Below the pieces are notes generated by a model. That model was not told the DNA's origin. It worked only from the letters and a program-made list of their open reading frames with translations, and did not search any database. Both the position numbers and the translations under genes were made by a program. From Erodium maritimum (Eukaryota; Streptophyta; Magnoliopsida; Geraniales; Geraniaceae), in the NCBI GenBank assembly GCA_963921825.1, contig OY997592.1:52534336-52598335 (forward strand): a stretch of DNA of 64,000 bases. The letters are read 5' to 3'. Every line of letters begins with the position of its first letter. Positions within the stretch are counted from its first letter, which is position 1. This document shows positions 10,571 to 21,515 of the stretch, piece after piece.

Positions 10571-13500
10571 ATGTTGATCCTTTCCTGGAACGCGAGGGGA
10601 CTAAACGCGGACCAGAAGAAGAAAGCCCTTAAATTCATCATACAATCCGCCAAGCCCAATCTAATCCTTCTCCAAGATATCAAGCTCACAAAAATCCCTC
10701 CTCTGTTTCTTCGCATCTGTGGTCTTCAAGCTGGCTGGGAGTTCGTCTTCTCTCCGGCTGAAGGGGCCTCAGGCGGACTAATGTGCCTGTGGGATTCTAA
10801 CTTCTTCAACCTCATCTCATCTGATGAACAACCAAGATACATCCTCCTCACAGGTCTTCTCGGCGAGAATCGGGTCCCAGTGTCTATCTTCAACGTTTAT
10901 GCTCCTTGCATCCTGGCTGACAAGAAACTACTCTGGGCGCAACTCCAAAATACAATCATTGATTTACCTAACCCTTTTTTGCTTGCAGGTGATTTCAATG
11001 CCGTCCTACATCCTTCGGAAAGGTCCTCATCCTGCCACTCTTGCCCGGTCGATATTGAAGCCTTTTGCAATTTCGTGTCAGGAATTCAAGCCATAATCCC
11101 CCCTTTATCGGGTCATAACTTCACTTGGTTCGGCCACGACTCCAAGGCAAGCTGGCTAGACAGGTTTCTACTCTCGGAGGAGTTTGCCTCTCTTTTCCCT
11201 TCGATCGCGATCGAATGTCTGGACCGCTTGCTATCCGACCACAAACCAATCCTGCTAAAACAGGGTACCAAGGATTGGGGCCCGAAGCCTAGCAAATTTC
11301 TAAACGTCTGGCTCGAGCATCCTGACTTCATCCCCACTGTTAGCCTGCTTTGGCAATCCTACAAACATCTGGGTGACCCTCATCACATTCTCTGGAGTAA
11401 ATTCAGAATGCTTAAAAGAGATCTTTCTCAATGGAACCTCCTGGTCTTTGGAAATTTGGAGTTTAACATCAAGGATACAGCTCTGGAAATCGCTGATCTG
11501 GATGCAGTGTTACCATCTAGGCTTCTTTCTCCACAAGAAATCTCGCATCGCTCTAATCTTCAAGTAAATCTGATCAGACTGATTAAGCTTCATACTAATC
11601 TTTGGCGCCAAAAGTCAAAAGCTCTTTGGTTATCCTCTGGGGACTCAAATTCCAAATACTTCCAGGCTTTTGCTAATCGAATGAGCTTTGTAAACAACAT
11701 CTCTTCCATCTCTCATGAAGGGCAATTGATCTCTGATCCGGACCAGATCAAATATTTGGCTGCTTCCTTCTTCGCCAACCAATTCTCGGATAGACTCTCC
11801 AAGCACTTGAGCCTGCCACAACTCTCCTTCAAGTCCATCTCAGCTGATGAAGCTTTGTCTATTGAGGCCCCTTTCATGGAAGAAGATATTGTTGATTGTA
11901 TTTTCAGTCTGAATGGAGATAAGGCCCAGGGCCCAGACGGCTTCTCTCTTAAGTTCTACCAAAAGGCCTGGCACATAATCAGACAGGACGTCATGCTCTT
12001 TTTTGAGGAATTTCATCGTTCTGGCAAACTAGGAAAAGGCTTCAGCTCCTCCTTCATTACTCTGCTTCCGAAGATCCCCTCGCCGGCTAATTTCAGTCAA
12101 TTCCGGCCCATCAGCCTTCTCTCTGCGCCGTATAAAATCCTATCTAAGCTTCTTGCTTCAAGGCTCAAACCTCTGGTTCCCCATTTGATCAGCGAATTCC
12201 AATCGGGATTTTTCAAAGGGAGGCAACTTGTTGACTCTGTTCTTATTGCCAGCGAGATTATCTGGTTTGCTAATTCCAGAAAGCTCAAACTGATCTTGTT
12301 GAAACTTGACTTCGCAAAAGCGTTTGGCAGGCTGAATTGGTACTATCTTCAGAGAGTCCTCACCCGTATGGGCTTCGGCGCCAGATGGAGGAAATGGGTC
12401 AGTTCCTGTCTTCGCGCTCATGCCTCTGTTCTTATCAACGGGTCACCCTCATCCGAGTTCGTATCCTCTTGTGGAGTAAGGCAAGGCTGCTCAATCTCTC
12501 CCCTCTTATTTATTCTTGTTGTTGAAGGCTTACACCTCTTGCTGGCCGAGAGCGAATCTTTGGGTGTCATTAAAGGTGCTTCTCTCCCAAACTTTCACCC
12601 CACCATCACCCATTTACAGTACGCCGACGACACCCTTCTATTCCTTGAAGCTGATCCCCAGATCATCACCAACATCAAGGCCCTGCTAGCAGCTTTTCAT
12701 CTTCCTTCTGGTTTAGAGATAAATTTCGCTAAATCTCATTTGACACTTCTGAACGGGGATCCTGGAGAAGCGGAAGTCTTAGCATCTTCTTTGGGCTGTT
12801 CTTTTGGCCCCCTTCCTTTCACATATATCGGGTTCGCTTTGGGAGCTAACGCGAGATTGGCTTCGACCTGGAACCCTGTGGTAGCAAAATTTCAAAAGGC
12901 AACTGAGTTGTGGCAGACCAAACATCTTTCGTTGGGAGGTAGACACACCTTGATTCGCTCTAATCTAAGCTCCATTCCGGTCTTTCACATGTCTCTTCTA
13001 AAAGCTCCTGCCAAGGTCACAAAGAAGCTTGAAGCTATTGAGCGCTCTTTCTTGTGGGGAACTAAACCCGACCACAAAACCTTTGCCAAGGTCAACTGGA
13101 ATCAGGTGCAAAAACCTAAATCCCACGGGGGCATTGCGATTCGCAATCTAAGTGACTTCAACTTATCTTTGCTATCTAAGTGGTTATGGAGGTTCGCGGC
13201 CGAGGACGACCCTTTGTGGAAAAGGGTTCTCTGTTCCATCTACAATTGGCCTGCGGGAGCTTGGGATATGTCGGCTGTTTCTACTCCTAGATGCTCCTCT
13301 AATGTCTCCAACATTCTCTGCCTGTTTGAGGACTCTCGGATTGCTAGCCTCTTTGGCCCTGATGGCATTAGATGGGAACTGGGTTCCGACTCTAAGATTT
13401 CTTTTTGGCTTGATTGTTGGTCAGGTTCTGAACCTTTCGCATCTCTCTACCCCAGACTCTTTTCTTTAGCTTCAGATAAACATGCTCGGGTTAATGATTA

Positions 13501-13990
13501 TTGGTTAAATGGCTGCTGGGCTCCGGTTTTCAGAAGAAGTTTATTCGTTTATGAGGCCGAGCTTGCTACTCTTCTTCAGCAACATCTTGCTCTTTTCTCC
13601 CCTTCAGCCGCTCCGGATTCAGTCAGGTGGATACACAACTCTAAGGGCTTTTCAGTCAAACAAGTCTATGTTGAAATCAGAAAGAACCTCAATGGCCCAA
13701 AGCCTGTCTGGTGCTCGATTCTTTGGAGAGCAAAGCTTCCCCCCAAGATAACCCTCTTTGGTTGGCTGGTGGCTTTGAACGCGATCCCATCCAAAATGTT
13801 CCTTGAAGCCCGAGGTGTCTCGATCTCCCTCTCTGAGTCGTGGTGCCATTTCTGCAAGTTTCACTTCGAGGATGCTTCGCATTTACTGCTCCTCTGCCCA
13901 AGGTCAGCTTCCATATGGTATGAGTTGCTTAATTGGTGGAGTATCTCTGGTTGCCTCTCGGCCTCTCTCCCTGATTTGATCTCTCAGTGA
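10571..13990 (+). pseudogene. LINE ORF2: endonuclease-reverse transcriptase, truncated
   Basis: The product is 1139 aa. Endonuclease (about 1-235): SWNARGLN with Asn7, GDFNAV (Asp141, Asn143) and SDH (222-224). The usual QETK catalytic Glu is replaced by Asp36 (QDIK). Reverse transcriptase (about 450-740): motif A KLDFAKAFGRLNW keeps Asp580, but the second conserved Asp is Gly586; YADD is at 684-687. A zinc-finger (zf-RVT) region near the C-terminus has CHFCKFHFEDASHLLLLC. The TGA at 13988-13990 is premature: the same frame reads on through IFWKKIQFVALWFIWLSRN to TAA near 14238, as expected for the family's C-terminus. The element encodes its own mobilisation enzyme, but this copy should be defective. 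Confidence 0.9.
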
Positions 13991-14329
13991 CAAGGTTTTG
14001 CCCCTCGAGGGCTCGCCGGTATCTTTTGGAAGAAAATTCAGTTCGTTGCCCTATGGTTTATTTGGCTCTCCAGAAATGTTGCTGTCTTCACCTCCATCTT
14101 GGAGCCTTCGGAGCTTGTGGTGCTTAGGATCAAATTGTTCTGCTTCTCCCTTATTAACTCCAAATCTTGCTCCTCCTCCACTTTAGCCCCCGTCCTGTGG
14201 AAAGGCTCCCCTGCCTCCTGTTTTGCTATTTTGTAACTTTTCCTCTTCGGATGTTTAGCCTTGTTGCCCTCTCTTTTTCAATAAAATCGTTTTTTTTTTG
14301 CGGATCAAAAAAAAATGAGGCCTCTTCTA

Positions 14330-15190
14330 CGGCAAGAAAACGTTGAAAACTGAGATTACTTCGGCCGCAAGAAATCTCATAAATTAAGGGATTTGATGAC
14401 ATTTTCATGTCTCTCTTCGTACCCTTATTGAGGAATAGGCATGATTCAGGGCCTTCTCTTGCTGATTTGATATGGGAACTTCATTTATTCAAATTCTGAT
14501 CACACAGTGTATTTGGAGGGTTAGCTGAACTTTCTTATCCTGTTGCAGTTTCATACCCGCTTGTTTTGGGTGGTGATCATTTCCTTGTACATTATTCTGC
14601 TATCCTCCTTGTTGGAGGTTTGGTGGTTTTTAGCATGACTATTTGTTTTGTAACTCCTCTCCTACCTCATAAGAAGTTTTATTCATATAGCCTTATTGAT
14701 CAACAAAAGAAAGAATTGGTTTTTTTAGCTTGGGCTTTGAATTGCTGGAAAGGCCACTACATTTGAGTTAATTTATCCCCGGCGTTGGAACTCGATATTT
14801 CCATTGCTTTTCAAAACCATTGTTTCATCTTCTAATAAATCCAACCCCGAAAAATCATTAATGATCGTCCAAGTTAACCTCCCCCAGGCCAATGGATCCA
14901 CCTCTTTGATCTTAAACATCCCCATAATCACACCTTCTAAGACCTTGCATCAGAGTCTCTGTTTGACCTTATGTTCTTGATGATCTTATTGTAAAATATT
15001 CTATTGCTTAATGAAGTGGTTTTTCGATAGTTACATACAATGTTAATGTTATTACCAAAAAAAATAAATTGAACGAATTGAATAAATGTAAAATGCTTAG
15101 TAGTCCATGTCCATGGATGTTCGATCGATTGAAGAGAGAGTGTTACATATTACATAGTGATGAGTAAGTAGTAGAATAAATAAGTAACAA
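14330..15190. other. Intergenic; possible arginase-like scrap near 14550
   Basis: This is mostly unrecognised sequence. After a plausible acceptor (TATCCTGTTGCAG, ending near 14548), the plus strand reads SYPLVLGGDHF, which resembles the manganese-binding GGDHS loop of plant arginases. The following residues do not continue the family. The rest holds no supported gene; it contains the CRR42-like 3' region up to 15190. Confidence 0.25.
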
Positions 15191-15607
15191 CTAGTTGTCT
15201 TCAAGCACAAGTGGTTTGAAGTATTTGGCATCGATGAGATAAGTTCCAATGGCAAGCCGAACTGCCCAAACATCCTTGGGCTTTCTCGACACAATCCTGC
15301 GCTCATTATATAAATTACAATACATACATACATACATACATGTGTATATCAAAACATATTGTAATTACCTGCCGACGTCGCCGGGATTGACCAGGCCGGA
15401 ATTCACGAGGAGGCAAGGGACAGAAGCAGCGGTTTTGATCGTCCTCGGAGCCTCCACCACTATCACCGGTGACCCTACCTCCAGTTTTATACTACTTCCC
15501 GACGACGACGACTCGCACCTCACTGTTCTCCGGCCGGAGTCTTTGAGTTTCAATATCGTCGTGGAGTGTGGAACAAGCTGGGTGGAACAACGGAGAGAAA
15601 AGGCCAT
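15191..15607 (-). CDS. CRR42: CRR42-like chloroplast protein (NDH complex assembly factor), two exons
   Basis: Minus strand, exon 1 15369-15607 and exon 2 15191-15296; the intron 15297-15368 has GT...AG borders (AG|GTAATT, GCGCAG|G). The spliced protein is 114 aa. Residues 1 to about 35 are rich in Ser, Thr and Arg with few acids, like a chloroplast transit peptide. The rest (SPVIVVEAPRTIKTA..., NPGDVGRIVSRKPKDVWAV, GTYLIDAKYF) fits the DUF3148 / CHLORORESPIRATORY REDUCTION 42 family. In Arabidopsis, CRR42 helps assemble subcomplex A of the chloroplast NAD(P)H dehydrogenase-like complex, acting in the stroma. The reading frame is intact. The neighbour upstream on the same strand is the zinc-knuckle gene, 593 bp away. 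Family assignment is from memory of the domain pattern. Confidence 0.78.
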
Positions 15608-16199
15608 GTCTGGATATGGGATACTTCTTGTGTGGCTCCCGTTATAATTAATATCATTTTGTCCTTCACTTGCTTAAAAGACACATTTGACCTTTACATA
15701 TCACCATGAACTTTTCAAAGTATCTTACAAGGTACATTAGGTTTTGGTCACTGAGTCACAGATTATTTAATGAATTGAAAAGGGTCAATAATTTATCTAT
15801 ACTTTAAGATAGTTTATCATTCATGACCCATACTTTAGGATAGTCTTTTCCATTTAACCCTAATATATAAGATTTGACAATACAAAATTAGCATTCCCAA
15901 TTAATAGGTTAACCAACATTTCATTTCAAAATTGGCTTGTATTTCCCAAGATACAAACTAAAATCGTAGTTTAGTTATCCAAATAAATTTCATTGCAGAT
16001 TTCCAAGATAGGAGATCTCACATCTTTCACAAACAGAATCAAGCACTGACAAGTAAATAAATCTCCATACAGAACTGGCTCAAGTTGTTCTACACAAAGG
16101 TGTAACAGGTGCTTTGGTTTTAACCTCGAAAAAAAAACTTTCAACTTACTTTTTGTGTTTATCACCTCCCTAATAATCTCAATTCTCTTCCTATCGGTA
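15608..16199. other. Intergenic: CRR42-like promoter and zinc-knuckle 3' flank
   Basis: This AT-rich spacer lies between two tandem minus-strand genes. No ORF, repeat or TE boundary could be supported. It should contain the promoter of the CRR42-like gene and the 3' UTR of the zinc-knuckle gene. Confidence 0.5.
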
Positions 16200-19100
16200 T
16201 CACCAATTACTCTGTCTCCTCGAACCGCCATTGTTACTGGAGCTTCCAAATCTGGATGCAGAATATCTGTGATGATAACTGTTCCCCGATCCTTGTGAGG
16301 GCGAATTTTCATAATTATGATTCCATGTTTTCTTAGGTGACCTTGAACTTGAGATCTGACCACCTGCAGTTATAGTAGAAATCTTATGACCCTTACCAGT
16401 TGGTGTTGCAGGAGATGCATAATTACTCCTTTTGGACTTCTTGTAGGAGAAATCTCCTGGATCCTCTGTACTCCATCCACCACGATGTTTTGACATCCTC
16501 CACTCTCCTGGATCCTCTGTACTCCATCCACCACGATGTTTTGATTTCCTTATGTCTTCAGGATCCTCTATATATTTATGTTTTGATTTCCTCGACCCTT
16601 CAGGATCCTCTATATATTTATGTTTTGATTTCCTTGGTGTTGTAAAACCTCTTTCTTCATGCCGGGTTTTCTTCTTTTTACGAGCCTTGACAAGTTCATT
16701 AGGTGCACTCTGGAAACCCAAGTACTCGTTGCCTTCTCTAGAGAATCTCTTAGCTGGAGTTGAAAATTCACGATTCCTCTTACCCGCCTGGGGAAAAACA
16801 AGGGTAAGAATGCCATATTGAGACACACAATATCCAACATATTAGACTAAAATACATAATTTGCTGAGTTCACCTTTGAAGAACTTGTGCATTCGCGAGC
16901 AAAATGTCCTCCTTCACCACACCTGTAGCATAAACTTGGTGATGAGGCAGCACCAGTTTCCCCATGCACCCAATTGCATGCCTGCAATAAGAAATTCATA
17001 CATGGAGTTGATGCCAATATATGGGGTAAATCCTTTCCTCACATAGTTCAAATGTATGTGTTTATTTTGGCAGAAAAATATACGTACTTTAAAATAGGAA
17101 AATGTACCAAAACAGTACTCTTACTATCCATTTTGGTACTCATGCTATGCACGTGGTTCCAATTTGGTACCCTAAGCATCCCATTTCGTTCCAATCTAAG
17201 TCGGATCAACACAATTTTGAAGGTTTAGTGACAAACCAGCAAAGTGGAACAAAGTCGGATTCTTAGTACCATATTTGAGCATGCATAACATGAGTAGCAA
17301 ATTGGAACAAAATGGATAGTAAGGGCACGATTTCGGAACATTTTCTTAAAAAATAACACCTGTAAGTTATTTCTAAATCACTTAGAGATACATAAAGTTG
17401 TTCTCCACATACAATGATTAACTGAGTTATTAAGCACATATAAATAATTCAGAACAAAACTAACAATAATTGATCAAAGCAATAGATTGAAACAGGAAAA
17501 TGTAGTGTCAAATGTTCTTCTCCACGGCAATGTAAGTTATTTCAGAGAACAAAAATTACTGCAGTGGCAGATTAGATAGATAAGATAACTCATGCCTTAA
17601 TACATAAATAAAAAATGCTTAAAGATCAATAATCTTGCCAATAAGAATAATTAAACACCTATTATTAACAGAGCTTGGTATCGTTTCAATACACATCAAC
17701 TCCCAAGGACAAAGACACATGCACACAAAGACACTAAGTCCATGCACACAAAGACACATCTGTATTGTACATATACATAATACATCATATTAGACTTACC
17801 AAACCAGTATGACCCAGTTGACCACATTTGTAACAGGAAAGATCTCCGGAACCACTATCAGAAGAGTTAATACAGCATAAGTGGCCAAACTTCTTGCAAA
17901 TATAACATTGTATTTCCTGATCAAGTAAAGAAAAAGGATTTAGCAGACTAAGTAAAACATAATTAAAAATAAGAGGTAGAATACAAAAATTTAGGGGTGA
18001 CTTTGAATACAGATATTGATTGAACCTTGAGATCATCAGAAGAATAATCATTTCTGCATGAAAACATTTCATGCCCAGAACCCCCACACTTCAAACATAT
18101 TTGGGAGGTCTGGAAGGACTTCTTGTATTTATCTGGACAATCCTTTGCACGATGACCACCTTTTTTGCATATAAAGCAATCATACCCCTGCAATTAAAAA
18201 GATATCATAAGCAGTTATAGGCAGTGGCGGAGCCAGCTTTTTCAATGAGGGGGCACCAATTTTTTGCCACGCTAATACATAACGTCAAAATAATATAAAA
18301 TAACATCAAAAACAATACATATTTAATTATTATAAGATGTGTTGTCGAGATTCTATAACTCAATTAGGAAATTGAAAGTCACTCATACCCTAAAACAATG
18401 ATTCAAATATGTAAACTAACTAGACTAAGAAATTTAAATTACAAGAAAAATAAAATAATTAGGAAATTAAATTTTTTAGGGAGAACAATTGAGGAAATTA
18501 GAATAAGTGGGTAATAAAAGAAAAAAATCAGAGGGGCGCAATTTGAAATTTTAAAAAAATAAAGGGAAACAATTACGAAATTAAAATTATACAAAAAACG
18601 GGGGGGGGGGGGGGGCACGTGCCCTGCCTGGTGTGCCTAAGTAAATCCGCCCCTGGTTATAGCACAACCTGTCAGTGCGATAGTTGCACCAAATCCATCT
18701 TAGGTGTTTTTGCATGGAATTTTAGCATTAATATAAATAAGTAAGGCAGAGATATGCGTGTTAAACCACAAAAACTAACAATATTCATTATACTCTGCCA
18801 ATTTTCTGGTTTACACCTAATAAGGAAGAAAAACATTTAAAGAAGAGTGTGCATTATGACACAGTTATATATCTGGTCATACAACGTTTCCAACACATAA
18901 TCGAGGAAAACAAACCCACATATAACTACCATGCAACTTTCATTGATAACATTAACCACCATCTAATTAATATATTTAAGCAAGTTATCTATGCAATCAT
19001 ATTTTATATAGAAACCCTCATTTCATCCTTGAAGTAGGTGAATGCAATCCCTTCTTTACCTTTGTTTTGGCATGATTACAACATAATAACCAACAAACAG

Positions 19101-20336
19101 CGATAATAACATGGTGACAAGGGAAATAAAACTTGCAACAGAAAATTGAACATGCACACAAATACAATCCCCTATTGACAAAATTAGAAAGGATAAAATA
19201 CAGTAAACTAAGCCTCAGATTAATTTCCTTCTACTAACCTTAGTGCAGTTCCGGACACCATGCTCGAAACTCCCACATACAAAGCAAGGTTTCTTACGCC
19301 TAGCCAATGTACAGTTCACCGCAGTATGACCTTCTTCACCACAGTTGTAGCAAGTTCCCCAACTGCTATCGGGTGGATCAAAATACCTAGGCCCTCGCTG
19401 GTAGATTAAATAGAGAGAAATACCAAACTAAGCCATCACATGGAATTTTAACTTTCAGAATGGCACTTCAGAGCAAATATGTGAACTCACAAGAAGCTTT
19501 CGGAGCACAATATTGTCAGGTATCGTTTCTACTGCATTCGGATCCGCAGATTCAATTGTGTCCGTGGCTTTAACTTCCTCCATCAATTCACCTTCTTTAG
19601 CAGCCACCACCTAAACCAGAATAGGTACAATTTTTTCATAACCCACTACTTCAATTAAATCTAGACTCTGAAGAAAAATAGAACTTAGAAAAAAAATTCA
19701 AACTTTGTCTCTCAAACCACTCATACAAGTCATAAACTCAATCAGAAATCAAAAAGTAAACTAGAACACAACCTGAACCAAATTTCAAACAAACAATCAA
19801 TTTCACTCCCAAATAAATGTTCAAATTGAAACAGTTTCTTATATTCACCAGCTGAACAAGACAACAGAACACACAAAAACTTCAACCTCATTACACTTTC
19901 CGTACAACGAGCTAGCAGAAAATATGGAAATACTCACAATTTTCTCTGTGACGTCACTCTTGTCCACCTTGCTCTTCTTCTTCCTCTCCTTCTTGTTTTT
20001 CCTTTTACTCTTCCCGTCTTCCACCTCCGAAACAACTGTGTCACCATCGGTCCCACTTGGACCAACGACAGCTTCCGCTATCAGCGGAGGAGGAGACAAA
20101 TTCAGATCCACCGTGCCGCCGCCAATGCCATTGCCACCGTCAACATCTTCGGGTACAAATTGATCAGGACTCGACTTGGCGGCCCGCTTCAACAGAGATT
20201 TCTGAACAATCTTTAAACTCAGATCCTCGTTCGCCTCGTCATCATCGCTGCCACTCAGTTCGGCCATGGACTTCATTGGGATTTCTTGTCCTCCGTCCTC
20301 ATCGATCTTCGCCTTCTGCCTATCCCTCCGCCCCAT
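16200..20336 (-). CDS. CCHC zinc-knuckle protein, seven exons, 550 aa
   Basis: Minus-strand exons: 19938-20336, 19491-19610, 19239-19397, 18026-18187, 17800-17916, 16874-16981 and 16200-16787. All introns have GT...AG borders and every exon is a whole number of codons. Residues 1 to about 173 are acidic/Lys-rich. Then come CCHC knuckles CYNCGEEGHTAVNC, CFVCGSFEHGVRNC, CFICKKGGHRAKDC, CLKCGGSGHEMFSC, a degenerate CYICKKFGHLCC, CYKCGQLGHTGLAC (split by an intron) and CYRCGEGGHFAREC. The last exon is basic and Ser/Gly-rich with four tandem RKSKHKYIEDPE-like units. Length and order match Arabidopsis AT3G43590; yeast Air1/Air2 of the TRAMP RNA-surveillance complex have a similar knuckle array, so RNA binding in the nucleus is likely. 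Start chosen at MGRRDRQK; an in-frame ATG also lies upstream at 20426. Confidence 0.88.
17097..17346. mobile_element. Foldback MITE in a zinc-knuckle intron
   Basis: The ends form long imperfect inverted repeats: GGAAAATGTACC with CTTACTATCCATTTTG on the left, and CAAAATGGATAGTAAG with GGAACATTTTCT on the right. About 250 bp, no coding. Flanks (TTTAAAATA / TTAAAAAAT) suggest a 9-bp duplication as in Mutator-like MITEs, but it is not exact. Confidence 0.6.
18222..18655. mobile_element. Small hAT-like non-autonomous element in a zinc-knuckle intron
   Basis: Begins CAGTGGCGGAGCC and ends TCCGCCCCTG, an imperfect terminal inverted repeat. The flanking 8 bp GTTATAGG (18214-18221) and GTTATAGC (18656-18663) differ at one base, consistent with a hAT-type 8-bp duplication. 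It contains a run of 16 G residues (18600-18615). No coding capacity. It lies in the intron between exons 3 and 4 of the zinc-knuckle gene, about 35 bp from the acceptor side of exon 4, and does not disturb the splice sites. Confidence 0.65.
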
Positions 20337-20784
20337 GTTGCCAAATCCCCAAAACCTTAACCCTAATCGTATGGACGATGGCAGTTGCAGATTTGCAGTT
20401 GAAACTTGAAGAGAAAAGGAGCACAAAAATTGGGGCTTCAGACTATGTTAGGGTTTATGTTGTGAGGCATCAAGTCCGGATTAACGGCTCTGATCCTTCG
20501 ACCGGGGTAGGAATTGTTGGAAAGGGCCTTATCACGCTAATTTCTTTGCGGGGTAGCATCGGTAATTTGGCATTCGAATTAAATCGAATTTTTGTTTTTC
20601 TTTTAATTGAAAACATTATGAACTGCCCAATATACCCTCGCCCTTTCTTCTTCTTTGTCTCTTCGTCACTGAGTCAAAGTCAGAAAAACCAAGTCCGACG
20701 AGTTCATCTGTCCCGATCATCTCCGAGCAAGCAACGACGCCGGCGAGAGGAAATTCCTACAATTCCGACTTCATGTCGAACCAG
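20337..20784. promoter_or_regulatory. Promoter of the zinc-knuckle gene, possibly bidirectional
   Basis: About 440 bp separates the zinc-knuckle ATG (minus, 20334-20336) from a plausible plus-strand first exon. The plus-strand candidate is a pyrimidine-rich leader (20640-20772) followed by ATGTCGAACCAG|GTACGT at 20773, a good start and splice-donor context. No matching downstream exon was found before MULE-1 begins, so the plus-strand gene is either broken by the MULE or an illusion. Confidence 0.35.
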
Positions 20785-20939
20785 GTACGTGCGATTTGAA
20801 CTCCTGCTATTTGTGTTAGATTTAGGTCCCTTTTGCAAAACCTAGGGTTTAGTTAGTGTAAATCGTCGGTGAGGCTACGGCGAATGGGGGAGGCGTAGAA
20901 GGGAATAGGGTCGTTGCCGGAGAAGGAAGCAGTGTCGTC

Positions 20940-21402
20940 GACTGGGGTGTTGACGGCGCTGATTGGGGCTAAAACGATGGCGTTTTAGCCCACTGAGTCG
21001 CCGGCGTCGTTGACGGAGCAGGTTGGGGACACAACGACAACGTTTTGTCACCAACACGCTCTGATCGATATGCCCAGTATGAGCCGAATGAGACCCCCTA
21101 ACGACGTCGTGTTGGGGCCGACCAGGTCCATGAGGTTGAACCAAACGGAGCAGGTTGGGCCCATGAGGCCCAGTCAACGGCCCAATAAGCTCGATGAGGC
21201 CCAGTGAAGGGCCCAAAATGACACCCCTTCACCACGACGACGTCGTTTTGGCCCCAATAATTTGCCTTCCAAAGGCTCCAGACGGCACAAATCGGTAGTA
21301 AAACGCGGCGTTTTGATCTTGTGGAGCGAGGTCCAAACGGCGCCGAATGGGGTCAGGATGAGCCGGATGGGAAAGTGACCAAACTCTCTGTTGCCCGATC
21401 GG
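20940..21402. repeat. Palindrome cluster upstream of the DUF1985/Ulp1 gene
   Basis: A series of short inverted repeats of the form AAAACG-N4-CGTTTT and related: AAAACGATGGCGTTTT (20970s), ACAACGACAACGTTTTGT (21030s), AACGACGTCGTGTT (21100s), GACGACGTCGTTTTGG (21240s), AAAACGCGGCGTTTTG (21300s), CAAACGGCGCCG (21330s) and CCGATCGG (21395-21402). These resemble the palindromes between the small genes further right. They could be protein-binding sites of the element. Confidence 0.55.
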
Positions 21403-21515
21403 CCTAGGACAATTAGGTGAAAGGCCGTTCGGCCCATGACAGTTTTGATTACTAGTTAATGTTATTTTATAATGATAATATTACTACTACAATTAGGATT
21501 ACTAGATAATGTTAG

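Larger units (their letters stand above)
8632..14311 (+). mobile_element. Full-length L1-type LINE with 18-bp target-site duplication
   Basis: An insertion of about 5.68 kb is flanked by the direct repeat AAAATGAGGCCTCTTCTA (8614-8631 and 14312-14329) and ends in an A-run after AATAAAATCG and a T-run. This is the signature of target-primed reverse transcription. It carries ORF1 with an RNA-recognition motif (8811 onward) and ORF2 with endonuclease, reverse transcriptase and a C-terminal zinc finger (10571 onward). ORF1 is frameshifted, and ORF2 has a premature stop and altered conserved residues, so this copy is full length but not autonomous. Confidence 0.93.

Noticed and set aside
20057..20845. 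262-codon plus-strand ORF antisense to the zinc-knuckle exon 1
   Set aside because: Its first part is the shadow of the spliced, family-supported minus-strand exon; composition is low complexity and no domain is visible.
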